Positions 37,501-50,400 of a stretch of DNA of 64,000 nucleotides are shown here, piece after piece. The translations under genes and the position numbers were made by a program. Under the pieces are notes generated by a model. That model worked only from the letters and a program-made list of their open reading frames with translations, had not been told where the DNA came from and did not search any database. Numbering within the stretch: the stretch's first letter is position 1; each line of letters starts with the position of its first letter. Location: contig JAODUO010000040.1 of NCBI GenBank assembly GCA_025642075.2, positions 67,501-131,500 of the forward strand, read 5' to 3'. The stretch is from Ridgeia piscesae. Its lineage: Eukaryota > Annelida > Polychaeta > Sabellida > Siboglinidae.

Positions 37501-40500
37501 GATGTGAGTTGATGGTAGTGAGGCTGATGTGAGTTGATGGTAGTGGGGCTGTTGTGAGTTGATGGTAGTGAGGCTGATGTGAGTTGATGGTAGTGGGGCT
37601 GTTGTGAGTTGATGGTAGTGGGGCTGTTGTGAGTTGATGGTAGTGAGATTGATGTGAGTTGATGGTAGTGGGGCTGTTGTGAGTTGATGGTAGTGAGGCT
37701 GTTGTGTTTTGATGGTAATGAGATTGATGTAAGTTGATGGTAGTGAGGCTGATGTGAGTTGATAGTAGTGAGGCTGATGTGAGTTGATGGTAGTGAGGCT
37801 GATGTAAGTTGATGGTAGTGAGGCTGATGTGAGTTGATCGTAGTGAGATTGATGTAAGTTGATGGTAGTGAGGCTGATGTGAGTTGATGGTAGTGAGGCT
37901 GATGTGAGTTGATAATAGTGAAGCTGATGTGAGTTGCTGTGACTGTTGATGAGTTATTGTGATTATTGGTGAGTTGCTGTGACTGTTGATGAGTTACTGT
38001 GATTATTGGTGAGTTGCTGTGACTATTAATGAGTTACTGTGGCTGTAGGTGAATTACTGTGACTGTAGGTGAGTTACTGTGACTGTAGGTGAGTTGCTGT
38101 GACTGTAGATGAGTTATTGTGACTGTAGGTGAGTTGCTGTGACTGTAGGTGAGTTGCTGTGACTGTAGGTGAGTTACTGTGACTGTTGGTGAGTTACTGT
38201 GACTGTAGGTGTGTTGCTGTGACTGTAGGTAAGTTGTGACTATTGGTGAGTTGTTGTAACTGTAGGTGAGTTGCTGTGACTGTAGATGAGTTATTGTGAC
38301 TGTAGGTGAGTTGCTGTGACTGTAGGTGAGTTGCTGTGACTGTAGGTGAGTTACTGTGACTGTTGGTGATTTACTGTGACTGTAGGTGTGTTGCTGTGAC
38401 TGTAGGTAAGTTGTGACTATTGGTGAGTTGTTGTAACTGTAGGTGACTTGCTGTGACTATTGGTGAGTTGCTGTGACTGTGAGTTGCTGTGACTGTAGGT
38501 GAGTTGGTATGACTGTAGGTGACTTGCCATGACTGTAGGTACATGTCCCAGAAGGAGATTGGGTCGCGTGCTGTCTCTGAGGTGGTCTACTTCAACGTCA
38601 CTGATGTAGGAGGCAACAAACTGCCCATGCAGATGTTCTCCATCAGTATCACACCTGTCAACAACCAGCCTCCTGTCGCCAAAGTTGGACCTGGTGTAGA
38701 GGTAACTGCCAGCACTGCAACACATTGTTTAGATGGGTGTGTAGGTGGTAGGCAAGTGAGCATTGTAGTCATGTAAGATATTTGTTAATTCAATTGGAAA
38801 TGATAGTACAGTTCGTTTTTATTAGATGTTTTGGATTCGCTGAGACATGGAATTTTTGGATGGATAAAATAGGTGTGATAAGAAAATTAAGACGAGCGTA
38901 GCGGGTTTGGGTGTAATCTAGTGTCATGGAACACTAGTAATGTTATCTCACCGTGTTAATATATGTCATAGGAAGGTAATGTGATATTTGGAGTAATACG
39001 TGTAATGTCTAAACACAATGGCTGCTCCCCTAATATGCACTGACAGAAGTGTTTGTGCAGGTGGATGAGGGGAAGCGAGTCACACTCAGTCTGGCTGACA
39101 TCTCAGCCACTGATGCCGACACACCCATGGACCAGTTGGCTGTGTTTGCTGAGAAGCTGCCCAGCTTTGGTGTGTTGGAGAACACAAAGAGAGGTGAGCA
39201 GATGTAGTGATTCTCACAGTCACGACAGACTTGTGAACACTAGTCCACTTGAATGTGGTGATGAATCAAACTCAAGAGGTATGGTCTCTTCAAATCAACT
39301 TGTTCTTTGTTTATTTTGATTTTGTTTTGTTTAGAACAGTGGAATTACAACAAACACAAAGAATACACCAAGGACAGAACATAACAAGATCATACCATTT
39401 AACGTATCTCAAACTTAATCTGAACAACCGTAGTCTTTTAACACGTATAAGAGAACCTCATTGAATACTATCTTACAGCACTGTATTATTATTATTATAA
39501 TAGTGCTAAAATAAAAAATTATTTCAGCCTGATATGTCTGTAATTATTTTGAAATATAAATATTTCTTGACAGCGGTGGGTTCGGAGAAGAATCAGCGTC
39601 GACTGGTGACATCATTCACGTTGAAGGACCTTGTAGATGGCCACATTCACTATGTGCAGAGTGACCACAGAAACAAGGAGCCAACGTTGGACGCCTTCCT
39701 CCTTCACATCTCTGACGGAGTCAACCAGTCACCCACCTACAAGTTCAACATCACTATCAATGTACATCTCGTTTCTAGAACCACTTCTGCATTTGAAACA
39801 TTTCCTACTCAGCTCTTGCCGTAAAACCTGTCAGCCAGGAGGTCACTCCTACAATCCTGATATATCTGTAAAGAACTGAATAATTTTCTAGTTACATTCC
39901 TAATCCTCTGGTTCTGTCTAGGGCCATAGACTCACAGCCTGAGTAGGGATTATTTGTGGGTCTCACTTCAAATCCTCTTCCCGCTATTTTATAACTACCT
40001 ACTACAAAAGAACCATAGTTTTAACTGGATATGAACAGAACTATTTATTCTGGCATATAGCATGATTATTAAAAATCTAAGCTAGTTTATGTTTGCCTTC
40101 AGCTGGTGAATGACGAGCAGCCAGTGCTGGTGACAGAGCAAGTGTTCTGTCAGGAAGGCCAAGGTGTCCTTGTCAACAATGCCTCCATCTACGTAGTTGA
40201 CATAGACTCGCTGGCCGAGGACCTCATCTTTACATTGACCAGCCGACCACAGATAGGTGAGTAGGCCTACGAGTGAGATGCCAACTCTACCACTCACTTC
40301 CTGGTAGATTTAAGTCACGAGGGAATGTACCAACATTCCAGACCCATCTGATGTTTTCTGAACAAAATTTTGTACCTCACATTTCCTATTTTGTCGCTCA
40401 TCATACACATCCAAATGCTAGACATCATAACATCATAACTTATTAACAAATTCCTAATTCTTTGGTTGTGACATGATGCAAACTTTGTGTGCTTGAGGAT

Positions 40501-43500
40501 TTCAGAACAGTAGAAGTTTGTTTTATGACACTGTGTTATTGTAACAGACTTATGTATCTATTTCAGAAATTATGTATCAGTTCTGTTTTTTATATTTTCA
40601 TACATGTTTGATCACTCTGATAGACAAGCTTATGACAGCATCATTTTGACACATATTGGGAGTTGTTTTTAAGCCTACTAATTTTGCAAGTGTTTCTTAG
40701 TGAAATCTGGCGGATTTATAAATAAACTTATTGTATATGTAGCATCATTTTTTTAGTTGCAATGGCAAAGTACTCAAATACATTAGATGATCAGTGAAAA
40801 ATATTAATGACTGATCGTCTTTATGTGATATAATACTGTTGCACGTATTTATTTGTTTTTAGGAAAGTTAAGGAAGAAAGCCTTCAAACAGGACACAGTA
40901 TTCCAGGCAGATCGCTTGGACAAAGGAGATATGTTCACTTATCAGGTAGAGGGAACGCTAGTCTTGTTTGGATCTTTAACCCATTTTATCCTGAAGCTAG
41001 TGCAGACGAGTTGCAGCCAGTTCCTGATCATTTCCACAAAATCAATCTGTCACCATTAAAAAATGACAAGCCTTCATTTAAAATGGACACAACTTTATTA
41101 TTTCTCAATCAATTTGTAAATATGTTATACCATAAGAAAGTAGATAAAATTAACTATCAAGACACATTGACAAACTCGTGGTTTGATTACATATATTATA
41201 TGTGGCGTATGGCAAAACATGCCCAATAAATTCAAACATATGTTGAGGTTTGTCACATTACTTTTCCCCGGACATTTTCGTCATGAAGCAGGCAACATGT
41301 CAGGGAGTAAGTTGAGTTTATTTTATGCATTACTCTGTACTGAAAACAAAGGTATAAAACGTGTCCACATATCTTGGATAATAATCTCATTATGTACATG
41401 TCAATCGATTGAATCACCAACATGTGGCGTCATTGAGCAGTATTATGCAAATTTGTGAAATATTTTCTGTCAACGATGTAACATTTTGTGGCTTGTTTCT
41501 TATAACTAATAAAGAAATACTGTAAAATAACAACTTTGGTCAACATTTCAGTGACACTTTATTTATGAAATAGTTACCGTCGTTGAAAATAATATTAACT
41601 TTGTTGCCGCCCAAAATACGGCAATGGTGCAGGGTGGGTAAAAATAGGTGCTGCTGTTGGCTGACCCCATTTCGATGCCTTCAAAATCTGTTTTCACGGA
41701 TGTATGTCACATCAAATACCATGACTATGCATCTTATATCATCTATCCACTTGTTTGCGTTCTTGTTATCACCAGTATGAAGTAAATTTGCGGAGTTATC
41801 CTTCAAAATGTGTCAACATTTAACAGTCTTTGCAACTCGACTCCATCTTTGATTTCACTTTAGCTTGGGGGTACCTGCTGTGTACGGCAAATACCAAAAG
41901 AATGGCACTGATTGGATACAAATTTTGGGTTTCCTGGTGATGCCAATAAACTGACGTCATTCGGTATTAGCCAGCCAATGGGATTCCAGAACGCCACAGT
42001 GCGGGGAAGCCGTGCCAAGTACAAAGCATGACTAGAATCGTATTCCGGATAAAAAGAGTAACTATGACTAGAATTGTATCCCGGATAAAATGGGTTAAAA
42101 GGCAATACTTTACTAATACAGAAAATTTGAATAATAGTTTTAGCCACACAATGCAAGATGCCAGTGTTAATTAATACTTTTGATAAAGTTTCAACAAACA
42201 AAGATTTTACTGAAATAGAAGTTGTGCTTATAATGAAAAAGTGATGTTTTTACTGACAGGACATACATGATGAGTTACTAGTATACACCCACGACGGTCC
42301 AGAGGACGTAACGTTTGACCAGTTTAACCTCAGCTTGACCGACGGTCAGTTCAAGAACACCGGCGTGGTCAAGGTAGTCATTGGTGTAGTCAATGACGAG
42401 ACACCACGACTGCGCATAAACAGAGGACTGCGAGTGAACCCAGGTAAGTGTTGTCATGAACACCTCCCTGTTGTTGTCTTACTGTAGAATTACATCAAAT
42501 AATAAGTCTTGGACTTCATATTATGTACATCAACCAGTGTTTCCTTTTTAAGTTATAAAAATGTTATTCAAAAATATTTATGTTGATATATCTCAATATG
42601 AAAACGATTATAAGAAAGACAAGGAGGATGGAAACTGGAAGGAATAAACTATCAATTTTTTGCACGAAAATTAACAGCAACCATGGCTGTGCTGTAGTGT
42701 GACAAATACAAATATCTTATTTTATTTCACAATAAAAGTGAACTGAAATACAATAAAATATGTTAAAATATAACACATTTTTCAAGTGTAAATATGTAAA
42801 AGTATAAATAAGCATTTGCAGTAATAATTGATATCAATAAGTATTAGCTAGCCTCACCTTATCATAAAAAGAATTTTGAGGAAGAAGAAGGCATAGTTCA
42901 CTGCATGCATTTGTTGCAGGTTCAACGACTGTGATTGAGTCAACTGAACTGCAGGCAACAGACGTTGACTCGGAAGACATCCACCTTCAGTACGTGCTCA
43001 CCCTTGCACCCACCGTCGGTCGACTCCAGCTGAAGCAAGTGATGGGAGTGCAGACTCTCTCAGTGTCTGGCCCACTCAACAGCTTCAAGCAGTTCGACAT
43101 TGACCAAGGTACAACTTTCTTACAGCAACAATGACTGTATCACTGATTGAATACAGGCTAAGTTTCTTGCCATCAGGTTGTTGGTGAATCATGTTTGTGA
43201 CTTTGGGTTTGGCTGACATGTTTTGTGTATGGCAGCACATGTGTTGTGTGCTTGGTATACCAATAGACATTTCTAATTCATCCACTAATTGTCTTTAGTA
43301 CCAGGTAAGTCTGTTAAACCATATTCTATACTGGTTAGTCAAAAGCTGGTTGTCACAATAATTTCATGTAGATCTTGTAGTTCATAGGCACTAGAAAAAT
43401 GTGTTATTATTATTATTATTCAATATATCAAGTATGACAAAAACGTTTTAGTTTATCATATTAATGTACTATTAGGTAGCATTATTAATTGTGATTTCTG

Positions 43501-45112
43501 TCATTGTAGACCGCATTCAGTATGTGCACTCTCACGGCGAGCCAACAGGCATCACTATGTTCAAATTCAATGTTGTTGATCGTCATGGAAATGCTTTGAT
43601 AGATCAGACATTCGTCATTAATGTTCTTGGTAAGTGAAAGTGCATTTGACACCACAATTAACTGGCTTCCAGCAAATGTATATCTACAGATACTGGTTGA
43701 TTAACTTCATACCTTTTAATGTCACAACATTAACAGTGAGAGATTTGATAAGTTTAAGTAATAAGCCAAGGAAACTGTGAAACAGTAATACAGTCATTAT
43801 ACCATTGGTTTTGCATGAGCCATGCTATTGAACTGACTAGAAAAGTCCAGAATAAAGCAGCATGTTATTTATTTCCTGCATTCAGTATTTGTGGGCTCTT
43901 CTCATTTGCATGACCTGAGGAATGCACTTTAGAGTTCCCTAATACTAAGTGTACCGTATGTAACTACACACAAAGTAATGTGTCACAGTGGAGTGTTGTG
44001 TGTGACAGAGGACCGCATGCCCCCGGAGGTGCTAGCCAACAGAGAGCTGGCAGTGATGGAGGGGTCAGCCCGCAAGATCACCACTGACTTCCTGTCTGCC
44101 ACTGACGCTGACTCGGAGCCAGCTGACCTGGTCTTCACCATCACACAGCCACCCATGCTGGGACACATTGCCTTCGCAGAGGACCCACGTCAGTACTTTA
44201 ATAGCTGCAATTGTACACCACCAAATGTCTAGACAAGTCTTTGGAAGGAGGTGTTTTTATGTAGAAAGATCATTTCATTATGTTATTTATTTTTACCATA
44301 TTTAAATGGGCTCTCAAGTAAATGAGCCTATGTTTGTATGTGATTCTTCTATATTTGATTGTTTGAATCAGTGTATTTGGCATTTAATAACTATCAGAAA
44401 GAAATTATAGATATTGCGTTGTTATAGTTTTCTACATTAGCATTATATATTGTTCAGGATTTAAATGAAATTTGTTTAATTTGACACATTGATTTAGTAG
44501 CATATTTGCAGTATTCTCATGTTGTTTGTCAATAGTGGGTAACAGCACATGATTTCATCAAAAGGTTGCTCCAGAGTTCAGTGGTTACTCACCCTCTTGA
44601 TGTGTGTGTTGTAGACTTTGCCATCAGTCGCTTCAGCCAGGCTGATCTGGCGGCCAGTGCTGTCATGTATGTTCACAGTAGTGAGGCAGAACTCTACATT
44701 GACAACTTTATCTTCTCCGTGTCTGACGGAACCAACAACGTAAGTAGACCACTTGCTGGAAACAATCACTGTCTAGGATGTCAGTTAGTTATTCGTTGTA
44801 GCCTCAGTGCTAGAAATCTTACTAAGTAATAGCTTTCTTTTTATTATTTGTTAATATTTTACTATTACTTTACTCTCTGCTGATGTACAGTAGTGAGGCA
44901 AAGAAGGTAGGATTTTGTTGAATGCTGTTGAACACAATGCATGAACAAGGTTGTAAATTAACTGAAGCTATTATTTATTTATTCTCATCCATTCTAACTT
45001 GTAGCCTTTATACATGTTGTGTCACATGTATGATTGATGTAAATGATGAGTAAATGGCACGACCATCAAAACTAGTGAAAACTTAGTATGTCACCAAGTG
45101 ATAATTAAATTG

Positions 45113-45156
<44 letters not shown>

Positions 45157-47149
45157 GCTGTCACTCTTCTCTCTATCTGCAGGTGATCCAGAAGTTTTAT
45201 GTGACCATCATCCCAGTAGATGACTCTCTGCCCCTCGTCTCTAGCCATGTACTCAAGGTGCAGGAAGGTGTCAGGAAGATGATTACAGAGTTTGAACTGA
45301 AGGCAGTTGACAAAGACACCAGGGTGAGTACATCGTATCAACACTATCCTCAGTTCCTTGGCCTGACTACCAGGTACAGTCGCACCTCGTTATAGCAGTA
45401 ATTGTGTGCCACAATATGATAGTGTTATCATTGAGGTGTCCAGTATGTTTTCAATGAATAGACTTGTCGTAATTTTATAATTTGCACAATATTTATTTTT
45501 TGTAAAAACCCACACAAAGAGGCATTACAAATTAATTAATTTAAAAAGGGAAAATATATATTTTTTAAATCAGTCAACAAACTAATGAAAAAGATACACT
45601 AAAAACAAATGAAATATAAAATTGTTATCAATTATAAAATATTTTTATTAATTAATTTATATATAATAATTTATATAGTACCACTGGATGGACTTTAGTG
45701 TAGATTTACAGTGTTTTATAAATTTACTTATTATTATTATATAAAATAAGAGTTGTCTGTGATATGTGTGACAGGAGGATCGCATCCAATTCCACATTGT
45801 GGACCCACCGAGTCACGGCCAGCTGCAGATAGAACGCGAGGACAACAGATATGAGGCAGCTGTCACCTTCATGATGGCTGACATCTACGACAACAAAATC
45901 ACCTACATACACGATGGCAGTGACACGCTCAAGGATGAGTTCCATTTCACTGTCTCAGACGGCACCAATCCTCTCTACAAGGTCAAGGTTGATGATGGAG
46001 AGGTCACCATGTCCAAACCACAGGTCAGTGTTTCGACGGTCTCACATAGTTTGTATGTTAGTCCATTTTATCATACATTTTTTTACCGAAGCTGTTGGTG
46101 TAATGGAAAATACAAATGGTGTAATTAGTTTCCAACAACCAATCTGGATCGTAATTGTAGTATCCTTGCACATGTCAGTGAGTTGACTGACATTATTAAA
46201 GCTGAATGCATGTAGATGCAGCATGCAGACTGGGGAATACAAATACTATATTCATTATATTAATTGTTTTACTGCATACCGCATCTGCGTGCTGTACCCA
46301 TACACTGTGTTTGTGTAATTTTGAATGTATTCTAAATAAAAATTAAAACAATCACGGAACATTATTATCTAATAATGTTCAGTAAATGTTTTCATTTGCA
46401 TTTAGATGACTTGTATTTCCAGAGCAGAACAGAGCATTTCCATTCTGTTACATATAACGTATGTGATCATGTGACACTGGTCATGTGACCATGGTCATAT
46501 GCTATGACTGATATGTTGTGTGTTGTAGGCGTTTCCCATAGAAGTGTCCCCTGTGGATGACGGCAGTCCCATCTTGGAGACAAACCTTGGCCTGCACTAC
46601 CTGGCCATGGTGGACGGCAAGGTAAGGCACATAAAGGACCCCCAGTCACTGTCAACTGTCCTACCTATAATTGCAGCATTTCAGTGAATGCTTAAATAGA
46701 GACTAGAAAGACATTTTGGAAATAATCCAAAAATAAAACTTGTAAACATTTATTAACAACATTATAATGACACAAATAATCGTAATATGACACAAATAAT
46801 AAAGACACATTATACAACATTATATTAACATTATAATGACTCATATAATCACTAAATAAAAGTAATAAAACATGATAAAAACATCATGGTGTCACAAATA
46901 ATCAAGCGGAAAATGAATCAATAGCATTACAATGACTAGCTTTATAACTATTCTAATAATTCTTGTAATTTGTCAGGCGATGAACTTCATCACAAAGAAT
47001 GAGCTGTTGACAACGGATGTGGACACTCCCAACTCTAAGATCATCTACCAGGTCACACAGCCACCAGTCAGTGGACAGCTCGAGAATGTAGAGCATCCAG
47101 GTGTCGTCATCATGTTCTTCACACAAGGTATCAACATCCCTCCAAACTC

Positions 47150-47232
<83 letters not shown>

Positions 47233-47385
47233 TCTCCCTCTCTCCTCTATATGTGTATTATATATATATATATAATATATATGTAGGTATATATATATAT
47301 ATATGTATTATATATATATATGTGTATATATATACCGGGTATATATATGAGTGAAATATATATATATATATATTACATATTTATT

Positions 47386-47438
<53 letters not shown>

Positions 47439-50400
47439 TATACATTTTTCATAGGAGTAGTTAAATGTACACAAATATGACCATTCCCGTGGTGGAATCA
47501 CATTTAGAATATAGAAACCACATATTTTATTAGTTCATGACATTAATTCATATAATAATACGGTAAATTCTTTTGCACCTAAATCCATTGAAAGCTAACT
47601 CACAGGTGCAACAAAACAAGAGTTGGTCTTTCTCAAAAGCATTAAGCAATATTGTAGACAGATTGGTGGATGTACCTGGGAGCTAAAATGGATAAACAAT
47701 GTTAACGGGGTAAGTTTTTAAATGCCAGTGGAACTGTGTAGTATCTCTAACTGAGGTGACATGAAGAAGGAGTAAGTTCAGGTGGTCAGACTGGTTGTAT
47801 ATACATTGTAGTTGTAATGTTTCAGAGGACATCAACAATGGCCTGATCCGCTACGTCCTCACCAAGAACATGTCTGTTCTGAATGACAACTTCACCTTTG
47901 ACCTGATGGACAGCAAGCCCAATGTGGTGTCCGGGAATGTCATGCACATCCAGTGGTCTTTCATCACCTTCGCACGGCCACAGTTCAACATCACAGAGAC
48001 CTCGGGAGTCATCAGGATACCCATCAAGAGATACGGATATCTCAAACAGGTGAGACATGTCAAAGTCATACATGGATTGTATTGATACTTAGTCTTTGCC
48101 ATTAACAATACAATGCATAGATTGCCTTTAAGAATGATGACTATCCAACATAGTCAGTCTCAAGTGGACTAGTAAGTTGTTGGCCAGTAAGCCATAACAC
48201 ATCCAATGTCTATCAATACTGAAGTCATATTGTAACCTAGATTAATTATGTAGATCCTCAAATATCACAATTTGTATGTGTGCAATTTTGCATTTATTAA
48301 TACTGTTAATAATAGAATATGAAGTGAGAAGACTGTTCTGAATGCCTGTGTTGCTGTCTTGCTGCAGTATTCTGTAGTCACTTGTCGCACCATTGCGGGA
48401 ACTGCAACATCCGCACTGAAGAAAACCACACCCGGTCTGCGAGACTTCACACAACACGAGGGACAGGTAAATAGCTAGTCACACAAATACTAGAGTATTG
48501 TTGTCTCACAAACTGTATATTGGTATTGGTAATGATTGTGGTAGTAAGTTTATTAAATTTTTAGTGGAATAATCCCTCAGTTCTTTCAACTGTATATATG
48601 AGTACCCAGCTATAGACATTGGTAGATATTCTTTATACGGTAACTACAACATGGCTGAATGCTTCCCGGAGAAGTCAAGATGGTGTTTCATTGAACAGAT
48701 CTGCCAGTGAGTGAAGTTTGAAATGCTTTGAGCAGTCTTAAAGACTGACCATGACACTACAACAGAATGTGTATGTGTCTGTGAGCAGGTGCAGTTTGAC
48801 GAGTGGCAGGACATGAAGGTGTGCACTATTATCATCAATGACGACTCCATCTTTGAGGGACGTGAAACATTCTACGTGGAACTAATAGAACCAGCCTATA
48901 CACTGCTTGGACAGACACGCAAAGTGGCCATCACCATCTCAGACACAGAAGATGGTAGTGTGTCTTTGTCTTTTATGTGTGTGCGTGTGCATGCATGTCT
49001 GGGTGCATGTCTGTTCATTGCTTCAAAGTACTATTATGTACTGTCATATTCTTTTAAGTAAATGAAATGGCAAATGTATCCGAATCATTTGGATATGTCA
49101 TAAACATGCCCTGCAGTTGTTTACTTTATCAAATCTACCAAGTAAATACTCCTTTGTTATAATTGCAGAACCTGTGATAATGTTTGAGAAGAAGGTATAT
49201 GCAGTGAATGAGAGCTCTGGACATCTCTATGCCAACCTCATCAGAACAGGTAAGTTGATCTGCTTGATTACTTGTACAGTAAACAGTGCTGTCTTTGCAT
49301 GATTTACATGAATCAACAGTAACTCTGATCTTTTGGGCTATCAATTGTTTTAACGTAGCTTTATATTAAATATGTATTCTCTTTTGAAAGTTTTTCCTCA
49401 CTCAAATGTATTGATTTAGTGAAACATGTAGCTGTCAGTAGTACTCAAGCATCTGTCATCTCACCAAGTCAGTGTAGCTGTGTCTGGTGTTGATCTGTCA
49501 CCAAGTCAATGTACTGGTGTCATGTGTTGGTCTGCACCAAGTCAGTGTTCCTGTGTTGGTGACAGGTGACAGCAGTACCCCAGCCTCTGTCATCTGCTAC
49601 ACAAAGGCGGTGAGTGCTGAGGGGGCAGACGCTGACAACTTGCAGTCTGGGTCTGACTACATTAGTCGCCCCAACAGCAGACATAGCAGGGTCATCTTCC
49701 AGGCAGGTGTCTCCATGGCAACCTGCGACATCAGGGTATGTGATATGTTTTATATTTATATTTTCAGTTAATTTGTTTTAATGATCTTAAGTAAAAGATA
49801 TAATATGGACTTCTGGACGACCTTGTCATTTGTCAGAGACGTGTCTTGATTGCCAGATGGCCAACTAGTTTAGGTTTTATATAAACATCCCAATAAAATG
49901 TTTCTTCAGCTCACATTCTTCCAGAGTATAATTTGTTACAATTATCAATTTGTTGCCGGTGTGTTAACTTATGTGACGTGTTCTAACAAGGTGAGTCATA
50001 TGTCAGCAAACTTAAATTTGAAAAAACCGTATAAATATCACATGATGATTTTCGACGATTTTGACTTTTTGTCACCAAAATATACTCTAAAGTCCTTTCT
50101 GTCAATTGGCAATACTTATTTCTCATTTATATTATAATTTAGTACATTTTATAACCTGTTTAGAAAGGCTAGTAACATTTCACGCACGATTTTCATATAA
50201 TAGAACCAATATATCACATTTGTTCGAGTCATGTTCTTCGGGATTTCCTTCGACGCATGGCAGACATATTTGGTACTATGGAGAAGCCCAGAATGCCTTC
50301 TATCAGAATCTCGACTTTAGGCAATAGAACCGCTTATCACAGAGGCCTATCTGTAAACAAACATCACCAGAGACATGGTTGATAATGAGGCCCTGATTGA

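Noticed and set aside
44880..44910. Partial copy of exon 34 (CAGTAGTGAGGCA) in the following intron
   Set aside because: Only about 13-20 bases match; this may be chance and is not enough to add to the boundary-duplication set.
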